A stretch of DNA of 64,000 nucleotides from assembly GCA_963989385.1 (NCBI GenBank), contig OZ022506.1, positions 66,785,434 through 66,849,433 of the forward strand, read 5' to 3'. The notes beneath the pieces are model-generated. The model saw nothing but the letters and a program-made list of their open reading frames with translations. It was not told the DNA's origin and did not search any database. Origin of the DNA: Ctena decussata. Its lineage: Eukaryota > Mollusca > Bivalvia > Lucinida > Lucinidae. Of this stretch, positions 12,197 to 24,541 are shown in pieces. A program made the position numbers and the translations under genes. Every line of letters starts with the position of its first letter. Position 1 is the stretch's first letter.

Positions 12197-13317
12197 ATAT
12201 AGGTAGATTCAATGTACCTTGTACAATTATAGCAAGTGTTTAACGAGTTATTCCCGCTAATCGTTAATGATACTCATTGACAAGTCTGTCCATATCCCTT
12301 GATCACTAGGATGATGCAAGTGTATGCCAACCCCTTCTACAGCTCTTATTCTATCACGTTGCCTGCTATGACATGAAGAATATTGGCGTGGCTACGCCTG
12401 ATGAACGCGAGACATGACTAAATGGGACAACCGCAGCCAAGCACAGCTTACTATTATAGATGTAGTCTACATGCAGTGACCTACTGCGCATACACAGCAG
12501 GTCGGTCCGGTCTACTTTTTGACCACAATTATACCGAAACATGGAGACTTTATCCGTGTCGTTATTCCTGGAGACAATATCAATTGCTATATATCCAAAT
12601 TATCGCATTGGGCTCCAAGAAACTCTTTAACATTTTAATTTTACTTCACTGCAGCTGGTGTTGTGCCATATGGTGGCCGTAAAACGTCACCCCGTACATA
12701 ATCCATTATGCAGATTATATTTTATTTTTGTCCTTGCGATCGGAGGATATAATCTGAGAAGTCATGAATTTTGATTGGTATTGACTTACATTCTTATCAT
12801 TGCTTTTTAAAATTTGTATTTTTGTTTCGATACTTATCAGTTATTAAAATTAAGAAATCTTTGGCCGGCATCACCAAATGTTGTCAGGGTCACTGATGAG
12901 GCTTGAATAGGCGAAACTTCGAAGTATGGCCGATGTTACTTCTTTAGAATGTGTTCTTTGCTCTCGAAGTGACTCGTTTAAGATTTTAATTTTACAAATT
13001 CAGCGTTTGCCATATTTAAGTCTCATGTTAAAACTATATGGTAATATAAATTAGAAAAATGTTTCTAGCTAGATTAAAGGTATCAGATGATTATATTTTC
13101 TGTAAGAATGGTTAAAAAGGTATAGATAAGGCTACTTAGCAAAAACTTTTGACCTTTGGTGGTAACATTTTCATTGCATTTTATAGCAAGTGCCCTTGAA
13201 AAAAAAACATTTAAAATTTAAACCGTTTCATTTCATAAACTTCATTCAAATCAAAAGCAACAATGGATTAATTAAATAAAAAGAATCTATTTTTAGTATC
13301 TTTCAACAAAGCAAATT
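12197..13317. other. Non-coding DNA with a dispersed repeat
   Basis: An ORF at 12422-12682 (86 codons) shows no recognisable family. The segment 12870-13000 (gtcactgatgaggcttgaat, then ctcgaagtgactcgtttaag) resembles, partly inverted, 56260-56400 and more weakly 37420-37500 and 27000-27065, so it is a dispersed repeat. Confidence 0.4.
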
Positions 13318-13328
13318 ATGGGTTTTGG

Positions 13329-13800
13329 TTTGTCCTTCCGTCCGTCCGTCCGTCCGAAATCTTGTCCCCGCAACTCCTCCTACGTCTTTCATCGGATTGA
13401 TTTGAAATTTTACAGATTGTATTCTTATGATATGAAGATGTGCATGTGGTTTTTGATTTTTGTTTCGGCCATTTTTGATGGAGTTACAGCCCTTGCTGAC
13501 TCAGACCTTCTGAAATCTTGTCCCAGCAACTCATCCTACATCTTTCATCGGACTGATTTGAAATTATACAGATTGTATTCTTATAATATGAAGATGTGCA
13601 TGTGTTTTTTTTTATTTTTGTCTCGGCCATTTTTAATGGAGTTACAGACCTTGCTGACTCAGACCTTGTCCCCGCAACTCCTGCCACATCTTGTATCAGA
13701 TTGACTTGAAATTGTGCAGAATGTTTCATCATGATCTGAAGATGTGCATGTGATTTCGGAATTTCAATTGTCATTTTTCCAACTTTTGAACCGTTTGACC
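13329..13800. repeat. Tandem repeat of about 150-156 bp after a GTCC microsatellite
   Basis: A run of TCCG/GTCC units at about 13332-13355 is followed by three copies of a unit beginning near CTTGTCCCCGCAACTCCTCC (13361, 13517, 13663). Each includes ATCGGATTGATTTGAAATT and TATGAAGATGTGCATGTG. The ORFs at 13318-13704 and 13484-13774 come from the repeat. Similar GTCCGTCC-headed arrays lie at 43-47.6 kb and 58.7-59.6 kb. Confidence 0.8.
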
Positions 13801-16188
13801 GAGAGAGCTGAAATGTGGTATTCTATTAGCATTTGGTAAATTGATTATTCTGATTATTGTTCGGATGTGCTAAATTATAAGTGACAGAGTTATTCCCCTT
13901 TCATAGATAATAGACATTTACTTAAAGGTAAAGGGATAACTCCAGAACTCCAGAACTATTCATATTAATGGGCTGAATTTTCATAAATGCATTGTTCATT
14001 TTTCATCAGATTCATATTAGCAGGATTATAGCCCTTGTTATTTTGTTACTGGGTATCCAGTCTTGATGTTTTAGTCATTTTGTAAGGGCCTAAAGTTTCA
14101 GTAATCTGATTTTACACATATATACCCCGTTCTGAACTCAAGCATTTTATAAAGAGGCCCAGTAATTGGGTATATGTCTTTGCTTATGTTCAGTTATTAT
14201 TTGCTGACCAGGTTCTGTAATATACATATTTTCTGTTTTGGGCCATGCATTTACTCTGAAACAGAATAAAGGGCTGCAGTTTGTGACACATTTCAAACGT
14301 CAGGTGACACTTGGCCGATGGCCTTTTATTAAATTAGTTTCTGAATGATCAACAAAATAACAATTCACTTACTTAGATTTAATGTTTAAGAACTCCGAAC
14401 AATAATGTATATCTTAGTCAACTGCAAAGAGTTTTGAGATTATGATTTTATTGCCTAAACATAAATGGTTTTAAGTAAGATGCCCTTTATATGTTTGATT
14501 GATGTGTGGTTAGTAGTTGAAACCTTGTGCAGTTTTTGGAACCTTTTTTCATCATTACATGTACTACTGTTTAGGTTTCACACCAGTGCCCGAGTAAGCG
14601 AGTGCAGAGTGAAGCAGTCTTCAAGGAAAGCTCTAATATTGAAAACACACATGAGATAGTCAAAGGTTTACTTGTTGCCGATATATCTACTTATGTTTAA
14701 GATCTCTCAAAAAGAGATTTCATGGTAGATTTGATTCTTCATCAAATGGCTAGGCACATGTTTTTACATGGATAGTGTCAAAACAGATGACATCTGTAAG
14801 CAGCTGTAAGAAAGAAAAATACACAGTGTTTCTACAAAATTTTAATTCTCGTTTGGATTAAATTTGATATTAAAGTCAACTGATTTCAAAATGCAAATGA
14901 TGTTACTTGAAGAAGAAAACAACAAAACCTCATTTTCAAAACATTTTTGTTTAAAATCTTTAGCATTTCAGATTACATTTCAATAATAAAAAAAATACCG
15001 AACTTCAGTATTCATACAGTTCCAGTCCTTTTACTCTAGTGTAAAATATAAACAAACACATGTTTGCAAAAAGGAGTCCAATAAACCATGTTCCTGAAAA
15101 GTGGGGAACCTTCCTGCTTTACTTTATTGCATCAGATCAAACAGATGACAACCATTAATAAAACGGAGTCTGCTATGTTCATTTCTCTGATGTGTTCCCA
15201 GATGATCTTCTGGCGTATCATATAAATAATACTGTATCAAGATGAATGGGTGCAACTCAATATTTTTATTTTTATTTTTTTATTTTTTTTTTATTTTTTT
15301 TATCACAGGGAATTTGCCTTCTTCTTGCTGTCGTGGGGTTGGCTGCGGGTTTTGATTATTGAATACACTGTATCTTTCTATTAACTTTTTTCGTATTATG
15401 CAATGCATAAAGATTTAAAATTTTCTGACGGGTACATGATATAATGTAACAAAACTATTAGCGCCAAAGGTCTAAACTATTTTCTAAGTACCTTTCATTT
15501 GTAGCATGTTAATTAATCTTACAGAAAATATTAGCATTTGAAACATTTGCAATGTTTAATCATGACGGCTTCAAACATTTTGATGTTCAAAATTTAAAGG
15601 GGTAACGTAAATAACTTGGTACTATAGAGTTGTGGAAGGTTTGTCAAGTTGGCAAACGCTTACTTTGATAACTACATACCAAAACAATCAAATGGATATA
15701 TCCTTACGACAACCTGAGGTTTCAAGCAAATCGATAGAACAGAAATCGCTAGAAAAGGGGGTGGGTTGATTATTGACCCTAAAGTTTGACTTATCTACTT
15801 GATAAGTGAGATCGAAAGTGCAATCGATATGAGATGTAATTTCGACACTTTTTTCACGTGACATCAGAGGACACCGCACAGGGGCCACACTCTCAAGATA
15901 TATGCGAATGGACTTGTTGTTTTATTCATTTATTCCTTTTTCGATTTTTCTATAGATTTTACCCTATTTTTCTCTCTCTTCTTAGTTTCCTTTTTTTTTT
16001 ATTTCGTAGGCCTATTTATCCCATATTTTGGCCTGTTTGTTTGGTAAGATGAGGAGGGCGTTTGAGAAAAGGTTAGGATGATTAAAAGAAATTAATTTTC
16101 AAGATATTTTCGACATTTGAAAGCTTCCAAGGTTCTCCCAACATGTGTAATTTAGGACTGGCATTAGGAGCATGCATACAAGACCTTG
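13801..16188. other. AT-rich non-coding DNA, no gene recognised
   Basis: Only short unrecognised ORFs are present. A T-rich low-complexity tract of ttttta-type units lies at about 15260-15302, and another pyrimidine-rich stretch lies at 15930-16010. Confidence 0.45.
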
Positions 16189-17084
16189 CAAAAGGCCTGG
16201 TATGATTTGGGCCATATTTGGCCCCCATATTTTTGATTTTTCAGAATTGTATCTTTTGACCGCTGTATATGATATATGAGTGGTGAAACCTTTAACTATC
16301 TATAATTATTGAAATTTTCTACATTCTTGCGGTTTATATGTTTTCCTGCGCATCTAGTTGCACGCTACTCAGCTGATTTTTGGCATTTTCGACCATTTTT
16401 TACCTGTATTTAGGCTATAGATACGTCAGCCTAGCCAAGTACACAGCTAATTGTTGCACAAGGATGCATTTTAATAATATCAACAATATGTGAAAAGTTC
16501 AGCTGTTCACTTGACAGGGCCGACACTTAATCTTATAGTTTTATCAAAAAACGTTGCAGTTTCTTGGACGTTTTACCAGTGATCTCAACATAAAAATGCC
16601 CATATCTCCGCTCGTAGACAAAATAAACATATATTGTGGGTATTCGTTTTCTTAGCTAGAACACAGGAAATAATTTGGTACACATTTTATTTTGATCCGT
16701 TGAAAGTTTTTCGTTAGCGTCTCTCTACTTGCTAAGCTGAGTGGGTGGAGTACCTGGACAGGCCTTTAAACAGTACACATCGTTTAGCAGTGTTGTACCA
16801 TTAGTGTACCACGAAAAAGCTACTAGCGAGTGCTCTCTAAAGCTGTATTAACTGTTTCATTTCATTCAAGGAAGCCATTTTAAATACAGTTTCCTTGCCG
16901 TTTTATTTAAAATTACAGAAACAAAACAGGAATTTCTTAAAATATGTTGTCCTGAGAATTCACGAAGAAGAAACAAATTATTTCTGTATGAGCCTGTTTA
17001 CTTAGATGATGAGAAACAGAAACCATGTAGTTTTAAGTAAATTTTAATGGGGCCCAAAACGGACCAAATCAAACCAGGTCCTTT
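16189..17084. mobile_element. Putative TIR element, about 896 bp
   Basis: The left end aaggcctggtatgatttggg continues to ttggcccc. The right end, read in reverse, is aaggacctggtttgatttgg continuing to tgggcccc. These are inverted repeats of about 35 bases with several mismatches. No transposase motif is found in between. The target duplication is unclear, so the exact ends are approximate. Confidence 0.5.
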
Positions 17085-17176
17085 ACCACACTGTGATTAA
17101 TAAGTTTTGTTTTCTAGTAGGTTGTTTTTAAACTTGAAACACAAGCCTATAACCTTTACAGAGACTTTATAGATTC

Positions 17177-17399
17177 TGTTGAACCCCGTCAATTGGAAGA
17201 CTAATAATTAATGAATAATTACTATCACTTACTTTTATGTAAAACCCAGTCCTGCACTGGATGTCCATAGATGACAAGTCAACCCATAACAAACACCAGC
17301 CGAGATGGCAGAGCTACCGGAAACAGATTGCTTGGGTCCCCCTAATCACCGGATCAAGCTGAACCACAAAGCACCGAACATCATACAGCTTTCACTACA
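17177..17399 (-). repeat. LTR, downstream copy of the minus-strand element
   Basis: It runs from tgttgaaccccgtcaattgg to agctttcactaca and is a direct repeat of 20906-21128. Because the element lies on the minus strand, this is its 3' LTR. The purine-rich tract ATGGGGAGGAG (minus strand of 17400-17411) sits directly beside it, as expected for a polypurine tract. Confidence 0.9.
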
Positions 17400-17833
17400 C
17401 TCCTCCCCATCATATCTTGAAGCAGTGGAGCCTGTAGTTGACTGACACGGTCGGGCTGTTGTTGATATTCTTCGCCATCCTAGCTAGCATTTGTACATAT
17501 ATGGGGAACCAGTTGGTTGTCCAATAAACTGTCCAGACTGTTTGAGAAACCAGTTGGCTATCCCAAAACTATTCAGACAAACCAGTTGGCTGTCCAAACT
17601 ATTTAGACTTTTTGAGCAACCAGTTGGCTATCCCAAAATTCAACATTGTTCTCATCTGACCTAGTTTTTGGAGTACCAGATGGCTTTCCAAAAATCTTTT
17701 GTTCTAACAGGTGTTAGTATCAACTTACCAAGTCTTTTATGCTGCAAACCTGAAGTACTTGCCATCAAACTGTTGTTCTGCCACAACCTGATTACTGATC
17801 ACTCTTACTGATCTGGTCAAATGTAACTTCACC

Positions 17834-18136
17834 TTATCTCCCCTGGACAGTCGTCCCCATACCCTTGTGGATCCCAATAACATCTCCGGCTCCAGTGGAG
17901 TGGCCAGCTCCAGAGAGCACCGGTTGGACTGTTTTGTTCACCAACGGTACTGCGTCGCCAGATCGTCTATGAAGAAACCCCAACTTTTTTCTTGGAGCCC
18001 TACCACAATATTTATAACCGCCACAAGGAAAGCCCTCCAGCCGCACCTCCGCACCAAATGCCATACATTGACCATCAGCTACCGGTAATCTGGGCAATGC
18101 ACCCCATTCTGGTGCATGCGACCTACATGGCGCCAT
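17834..18136 (-). pseudogene. Unassigned ORF inside the LTR element
   Basis: A 100-codon minus-strand ORF is open downstream of the RNase H remnant, where a Gypsy element would carry the end of RNase H and the start of integrase. I see no HHCC zinc motif or DDE catalytic motif in it. It may be a frame-shifted remnant or chance. Confidence 0.3.
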
Positions 18137-18229
18137 GTTAAACCGAGACAGTTCTTCCAGCTATCTCACCAACTATCCCTGTAGCTCATGAAATCCCACC
18201 TAACCATCATAGTCTTGAGTGATCAGTTC

Positions 18230-18620
18230 TCACCACAAATGGTCAACCGCCAGTAGTTTCTTAACTGACTGATAAAGTGCACCACTGCTGATATCTCCTT
18301 TCTGGTGTCACAGTACTTCTTCTGCTTCTTTGTCCATGCAAAACTTTATACCCAATAACTTTTCCTTGCCTCCTTGAGCCTGGATAAGTTCAGCCTCAGT
18401 CACAAAGTCTGAAGCATCATAGTGGCTGTACTAACACTCTTTTGCTTGGTCTTGATTCCAGACAAACTGGTGTTTGCCTGTTACAGCATACAGCATAGTT
18501 GCTATCTTTGAAAAGTCTTTGATAACCCAAGTTTGGGGCATGTAGGCGCTGGCCAGTTCTATACAACTTCTATATCTGAGTTCTGACTCTTGTTGCTGCC
18601 AAACTATTACCACTCACCAC
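18230..18620 (-). pseudogene. Gypsy-like pol remnant (RT/RNase H junction)
   Basis: The minus strand encodes VIKDFSKIATMLYAVTGKHQ followed by FVWNQDQAKE. In Gypsy elements the matching segment lies between reverse transcriptase and RNase H (pattern RRFIKDFSKIA-PL, then F-W-QDQA-AF). After a stop the next frame gives DASDFVTEAELIQAQGGKEK, the RNase H start with its DASD aspartates, and then KKLLAVDHLW, resembling the RNase H KELLAV segment. Stops and frame changes make it non-functional. Confidence 0.75.
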
Positions 18621-20354
18621 CTTACTGTCTTCTTCTCTTATCAGCACTTGCCAATATGCTGACCTAGCAGCCAAGACCCATCTTGTTTGCGTATATAAGG
18701 ACAGGAGCTGATGCCCAATTTGAGGTAGATTCTTGGATAACTCCAGCCTTAATCATCTTCTGTAGGCGAGCCTCTTCTTCTGCAGTGAAGCAAACAGGCA
18801 TGTGCCTCATTCGCTGTTTCACCGGTTTGGCATTACTCGTATCAATGGTGTGTTGTACCTAGATCAAATTCAAGTTTATTCGATCAAGAGATGGGCCAAA
18901 TGTTCACCCTTCTTCTTGGTTCAGTCTTTGTATGACTCGTCAAAGACCTGCTGTTGATGCTCAAGAATGGCAAGGTTACCATTTGAAAAACTGCCCTCGT
19001 GCAGTGTGGGTCCTATATCAGGTGATATTGGCTCCTGATCTTGGTTACAACCCTGAGGCTCAGAAACTTGTCCCCCATGAGTGGTCTTTTGTCTCTCCCC
19101 TACTGTATCATGAGCGGGATGAGCACTCCCTTTACCAGTTCCCTCAAACACCCATACTTTATACCTATCAGTGGGATCATTAAACACACACTGCATTCGA
19201 CCGGATCATCGCACCCTGTGCCTAACCTCTCAACACGGCAACAGAAACATGAAGCAAACTATCCTCCCAGCAAGCGCACATATCAAAGAATGACTAACTA
19301 TAAAAAGAAGCAAAACCTACTGGAAAAAGCACCAGACACACTCACAGATGGACGAAGACACTTTGCAAATAAAACTTATAAGATTACCTAGCCCATCCAG
19401 CCTTCGAAACAACCAAGCAAACCAATAAATCGGCATAAATATGTACGCTTGCAATCACCTCTTTCAGAAATGCCCCCAGTGTGCGCTTATTAGGGCATGT
19501 GCGGTAATTAGGTCAAATACAGTAATTAATTCAATTTCCACACTCCTGAACTATTATTAAAGTGAGCATTTTGACTGCTCATCAAGTTATAAACATCTGA
19601 CGGGTCTTGATTCATTCTACATTTTATTTTGGCTACTGAGTGTGGTCACATACCATGGTAATATTCTGCACCTAAAAGCTGCAAATCTGGAAACTGAAGG
19701 ACATCCTCCCTCAGAATCCACATTTTAACTCAAGCGCAGCCATCAAAAATAGGACACCACAACTCATATCGGTAGATGGAATACACACCTATTACCCAAA
19801 ATATCAAGACTTAACAGCATTTTCTGCTCTATGGGTGCTAAATGCGCCTTATCTGGCAAACAACAAGATTCTCTGGCCTCTTATGCCCAGACCCCCCCAG
19901 ACCTCAGCACTTCCGGTTACCCACTTCCCTATTCATCATATGACTCTGTCGCCTGAGTTTCATTGTACCATGTACACGCCGTCACTTACTCACTGTCCCG
20001 ACATCCCGCTGAATGGTGCCTGGTTCCTGCACTGCAACCTGCCCACCAGCCCCCATGTCCGACAATCCAGAGTAGAAATGATCAGCCCCCTCCTCATGCG
20101 ATTCCCCAGGGTTCTGGGTTAGCTGCTGAAATCTGACATTGAATGCCAATCAATTACCTGTACCATCTTAAGGGAGGTTTTGAGGTCAGCAGATATTACC
20201 TGTCTTGTTCTTGACCTCTTTTGGGGTGATGTCTTTTCAGACTCCTTTTCTGAAATGCCTGGCGTCGGGTTCGACTGAGTTCGGCAGGGGAGGTCCCCAA
20301 GAATCGCGTGTCTCTATTTCCGAATTGCCAAAGTTAAAAACACTAATTTTTGTT

Positions 20355-20905
20355 TCAGTTTGCATTTAAATACCACCGGTGTAGTATCATTTTTCTGAAC
20401 TGGTGATGCCTGCACAGGAGTCTGCAGGAGACTGTAAATTCACTGACCTCTTCCCTGCTGTCTTTGAAGAGGAAAGAATCCCAATGCCTTTTTGCCTCCT
20501 CATGCTTTTCCCCTTCCTTGATGTAGCACGACTCCCATGCCATACAAAATAACTTTGGCAATTTCAGACCAGTGCATACCGGATGGCGTAGACTGGGGCT
20601 CGCCATGACTGTGTCAGAGACGGATGCCTCTGAATCCTCAGCTGGAGGGTGTTTGTGTTTTGTAAACCATGGACAGTCGATGCAAAGTTGATGGTGACTA
20701 TACCGGTTGGCTCAGTCCTCACCAACTCCCCACCGACAAGTGCCTTGACATGGACGGGTGTCTCTTTCATTTCAGACATGTTTACAAAAAAGTATGCTCT
20801 CTTCCCCGAGTTCAAAAGTTTGAGCGAAACCGGTTGGCTTTGCTCTAAGAATGGGGTAGCGATTTTGAAAATGGCGTAAGAAAAAAAATACACCGCTGTC
20901 ACCAA
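20355..20905 (-). pseudogene. Possible gag-region remnant of the LTR element
   Basis: Two overlapping minus-strand ORFs (20564-20905, 113 codons; 20355-20606, 83 codons) begin right after the upstream LTR, where gag would lie. The second is charged (SCYIKEGEKHEEAKRHWDSF), as a capsid-like region could be. I recognise no zinc knuckle. The assignment rests on position only. Confidence 0.35.
20893..20905 (-). other. Candidate primer-binding site of the LTR element
   Basis: Directly inside the upstream LTR the minus strand reads TTGGTGACAGCGG. TGG starts two bases from the LTR edge and pairs with the CCA end of a tRNA. I do not assign the tRNA species. Confidence 0.55.
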
Positions 20906-21128
20906 TGTTGAACCCCGTCAATTGGAAGACTAATAATTAATGAATAATTACTATCACTTACTTTTATGTAAAACCCAGTCCTGCACTGGATGTCCATAGA
21001 TGACAAGTCAACCCATGACAAACACCAGCCGAGATGGTAGAGCTACCAGAAACAGATTGCTTGGGTCCCCCTAATCACCGGATCAAGCTGAACCACAAAG
21101 CACCGAACATCATACAGCTTTCACTACA
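20906..21128 (-). repeat. LTR, upstream copy of the minus-strand element
   Basis: Direct repeat of 17177-17399. The three differences seen are cccatgac versus cccataac, gatggtag versus gatggcag, and accagaaa versus accggaaa. It is the 5' LTR for minus-strand transcription. Confidence 0.9.
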
Positions 21129-21132
21129 ATTC

Positions 21133-22941
21133 TGAACAAATCGGACCACACTGTAATGCATTTTGCATAGATGTGTCCCTTTTCAAGCTTATATAACTGT
21201 CCCATTCAGGGCCAGTTTGGAGTGTTTCGAGACTCGCGACTTTTTAGAGAGCAAGATTTTCACTTTATTATGCCGTTTGCATGGATTAATATCCCTTTTT
21301 AGCCTAGAAACTTGCTGTTTGGATCTCAGATACATGTTTGACAAAATTGAAATGCATGATCCTTATCTTCAAATGAGAGTCGAAGGGACAAATAACGATA
21401 TTGTTTTGCATTTGAATGAAAAATTGCATCTTGGCAAGACAGGGTACTCAGTCAACCTTGATTTTACGTGAGAACAAAGTGGACTTAGTACCCTTGGCTT
21501 GCGATAGTGGGTTTATGGCCTCTTCTAAACTTACAACAAAATTGCCCCATTGAAATTCAATGAGTCTTGTTTTGAAATTTAAAACACTTGATTATTATCA
21601 CTTGACGAATTTGTGAAACAAAGGTAATACCATGTTGTGCATTATGCATGAAATATGGCCCCGTTCAATATGTCTCATTCTAATACAAAGTATATTTGCG
21701 ATTATTCTAAAATTTTAATTTCCTTTAAGCAAGGATTGTTGAAACTTTAGTACCTTAATTACCTCACAGGAAATTTCATCTTACGTAGATGTAAGCATCA
21801 TGTGAACTCACAAACTTTACCGCAATGTATCTTAGTCATTACATGATAGGTANNNNNNNNNNNNNNNNNNNNNNNAGGAGCACATTCTTTCCTTTGAGGC
21901 AGGACCCCATTTTGATTTTTTTTTCATTAATTTCAATTATTTTGCTCCCTAGAAACAGCAAAAAGAAACTGCTCTCTCCTCCCAACAATCCACAATAAGA
22001 AATTAGCTACAGTCCTGTTGTTGACTAATAATATTCTCCATTTCCCAAAATATTAGAACACTAAAAAAACTCCCATGAAAATACAGGACCCTAAAACTTT
22101 AAATATGCAATATATTTTGGAACCAACTAAACCAAGATAAGGTTTAGAACAAATGCTACAGCCCTAGGTCCCAAAAGGAATTTTTACCCCACCTACCTCC
22201 CTCCCAACAGATTTAAGCTACGGTCTCAGACCAACGGTCGCAATTCATGATGTAACCCAGGCAGTCTCAATTACTCATGAGGAACACAAAAACATGAGAC
22301 AACTGCATTCCAGATCACCCTCAATCTCTTATCCCCCACTGCCCATTGCATTTGTTAATAAGGGAATTTGCTCCCCACCTAAGAATTTGCTCCCCATTTC
22401 CCCCCAAGACCTGCCCTGGGCCCAGCCAGGACAGGGGGCTTGTTCCGGCAGAGCTAGCAAAGTGAAGTCTGATGGAGGCCTGCATTTCGGGGAAGATGCA
22501 TTATGGCCGGAAGTGTGCCTCTCTTGTGATGCGTTTCCAGAATCCCTGAATTGTATTGCTAAAGCCAACCCACAGTGGGTCGCGAGGGCTGTGTGCATGG
22601 GAAGTGATTTATGCGGATCTGTGTACAAGTCCATTTGGGTTCTATCCTTCAGCCAAAACTACATGCTACAAATGAAATATTCTTTAATTTTATTTTGTTT
22701 ACTTTTACTCTGTGCAGAGGATACCTGTTTCGATTCAGCACAGATTGCTCTGCAATAAGGTAATCTGAAGAGAACCCACTTGTCTGTTCAGGCTATACCA
22801 TTTTCTATTCAATGCAAGTTACTTCGGTGTAAAATAAATGTGAGATGGGAGCGCGCTGACCACTGAGCTGTGGAGACCCCTTGAAATAGTCTTGAATTGG
22901 CTTTGAAACTCTTATAATTTCTTATAAAAATATGCCAGTAT
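21133..22941. other. Non-coding DNA with unassigned ORFs
   Basis: ORFs at 21163-21471 (102 codons) and 22294-22758 (154 codons) have no family motif that I recognise and no supporting splice sites. The second is Pro/Ser/Cys-rich in its first half and hydrophobic near its end. Neither is called as a gene. The segment includes the assembly gap at 21853. Confidence 0.4.
21853..21875. other. Assembly gap, 23 N
   Basis: A run of 23 undetermined bases. Its real length is unknown, so features spanning it would be unreliable. Confidence 0.99.
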
Positions 22942-23378
22942 TCACAGGGTATAATCGATTCCGCTAATTTTCGCTTCCTGCAGAGATTGTACATCATGTT
23001 TGGCATCTGCCGAGACTATCCGCGAGTTCTTTCTTCCTGCCGAGAGTCTCTGCAGGAAGCAAGAGATCACGGACAGTCTCGGCAGAAGCCAAATATGATG
23101 TACAGTCCGCGGAGACTGTCCGCGATATCTCTTGCTTCCTGCAGAGACTTCTGTCCTCGAAATTTGGCTTCCTGCCGAGACTGTCTGCATGACTCTGCTT
23201 CCTGCCAAGAGCCTCAGCAGGAAGCAGAATCATGCGGACAGTCTCAGCAGGAAGCCATTTATCATGTGCAGAAGTCTCAGCAGGAAGCAAGAACTCGCGG
23301 ACAGTCTCGGCGGAAGCCAAATATGATGTACAGTCTCTGCAGGAAGCGAAAATCAGCGGAATCGATTATACCCTGTGA
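22942..23378. repeat. 437-bp imperfect palindrome (foldback element)
   Basis: The left end tcacagggtataatcgattc and the right end gaatcgattataccctgtga are inverted copies, and both arms run in through CGCTTCCTGCAGAGA and TGTACATCATGTTTGGC to a centre near 23160. Inside, CTTCCTGCNGAGA / TCTCNGCAGGAAG and CGCGGACAGTCTC blocks recur in both orientations. TAT lies just outside both ends and may be a 3-bp target duplication. Overlapping ORFs on both strands (22987-23451, 22994-23320) follow from the repeat and are not genes. Confidence 0.85.
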
Positions 23379-24537
23379 TATTGTTCTGTTTGAACATTCA
23401 GTCTGGGTCCAAATTTCACGGGGAAATTTCACTGGTCAGTTTAATTCTTAGCGAGGGTTACCGTGTGCCCGGATTTGTCCGTTCTGGCCCAGATAAGTTG
23501 TGACTTTTTTGTTTGTTTTTTTGTTTGTTTGTTTTCTAGGCTTGGAAGTTAAGAAAAATAGAAGTCATGTATTGTTTCTAAGCGTAGAAGTTCTATTATA
23601 GAGTTAGTCTAAATAGTAGTTAATGAATCCCATTGAATTCAGAAATCGAGACGTTACGATATGTTATGTAAAAATTGACCCAGATAATGTGGGACTACTT
23701 TATGGTTCCCGTCTTCTGCGCATCGATTCGGACAGGATCGAGACATTCACAATATTAACTTAGTAATTTAGCAGTGAAGAGTTTTATTGTTTTAAGCTAT
23801 CTTAAAACTATTTTAAATAGGCCAACGTACAATCTGCGGTTGTACGCGTATTGAACAAGTCATGAATTATATTCATTTTATTATTGTTCGCGTCTCCCGC
23901 GTCGAGACGCGTCAGGGCGCGTCTGATGCGCGGTTCTAGGTGATACGCATGCAGCACGCGCATGCAACGCGGTACGAACGCGTTTTTGGTGTACAAATAC
24001 GTAAGCGCCAGTGTAATATTCGCGCACGCGCATTTCAATAGTGACATGATATCACACTTTGTTATCAGGTGGAATTTGCAGCAGATGCATGATAAAAGGC
24101 AATACCATGCCAGTATTTATGTATACTTTGGGTCCAAACTGACCTTAACCCTTTTAAGACGGAAGTCTGTTTTATGGAAACAGTGCAGATCAAGTTTAGA
24201 CGCCGCAGAACGCGGATGCTGTTTGCTCACAGGAATTTCTATGCAAAATACAGTGGAAGAAGAAAATAGCACAATTTTATAAATGATTTTTAACAAAATA
24301 TTGTGATTATGCAAAATACAATAATAAAAGAAACGTCCACAAGAAACCCTTAAATCTAGCAATGGACTCGTCTGAATGATAAGCATAGACAGGTCTACTG
24401 GTAAAAAGGGTTAAAATGAAAGCATATACTTCAAAAGTTCTAAGATTTGAGACAGATATGTCTTGGCAAACAATGCATAGTATTATCAGACTGCTCCGTC
24501 AGTCCCGCCATTCCTACGCTGTTTCTGGTCTCGCCTT
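23379..24537. other. Non-coding DNA with a CpG-dense patch
   Basis: Positions 23885-24035 are rich in CG, with many CGCG and GCGC words in AT-rich surroundings. Positions 24050-24115 are an inverted, diverged match to 26790-26860, so part of a dispersed repeat. No gene is recognised. Confidence 0.45.
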
Positions 24538-24541
24538 ATAA

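Larger units (their letters stand above)
17177..21128 (-). mobile_element. LTR retrotransposon, Ty3/Gypsy-like, minus strand, defective interior
   Basis: Two direct 223-bp LTRs flank 3.5 kb. ATTC is present on both outer sides (17173-17176, 21129-21132), a 4-bp target duplication. Read on the minus strand the LTR starts TG and ends CA. A TGG-starting primer-binding-site candidate follows the upstream LTR, and a purine run precedes the downstream LTR. A pol remnant at 18230-18620 matches the Gypsy junction between reverse transcriptase and RNase H. The reading frames are broken throughout, and 3.5 kb is short for gag plus a full pol, so the element is non-autonomous or decayed. By eye the LTRs differ at only three positions, which points to a recent insertion. 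Confidence 0.88.

Noticed and set aside
13318..13774. 128-codon and 96-codon ORFs
   Set aside because: They cover the tandem repeat headed by GTCC microsatellite, with internal repetition of the same peptide.
22294..22758. 154-codon plus-strand ORF
   Set aside because: No recognised domain, no splice support, unusual Pro/Cys composition, and an ORF on the opposite strand over the same place. Probably chance in a locally GC-richer patch.
22987..23451. 154-codon plus and 108-codon minus ORFs
   Set aside because: Both lie in the 437-bp palindrome, whose symmetry makes the strands open together. The peptides are repeats of SRKQ/PAET-type phrases.
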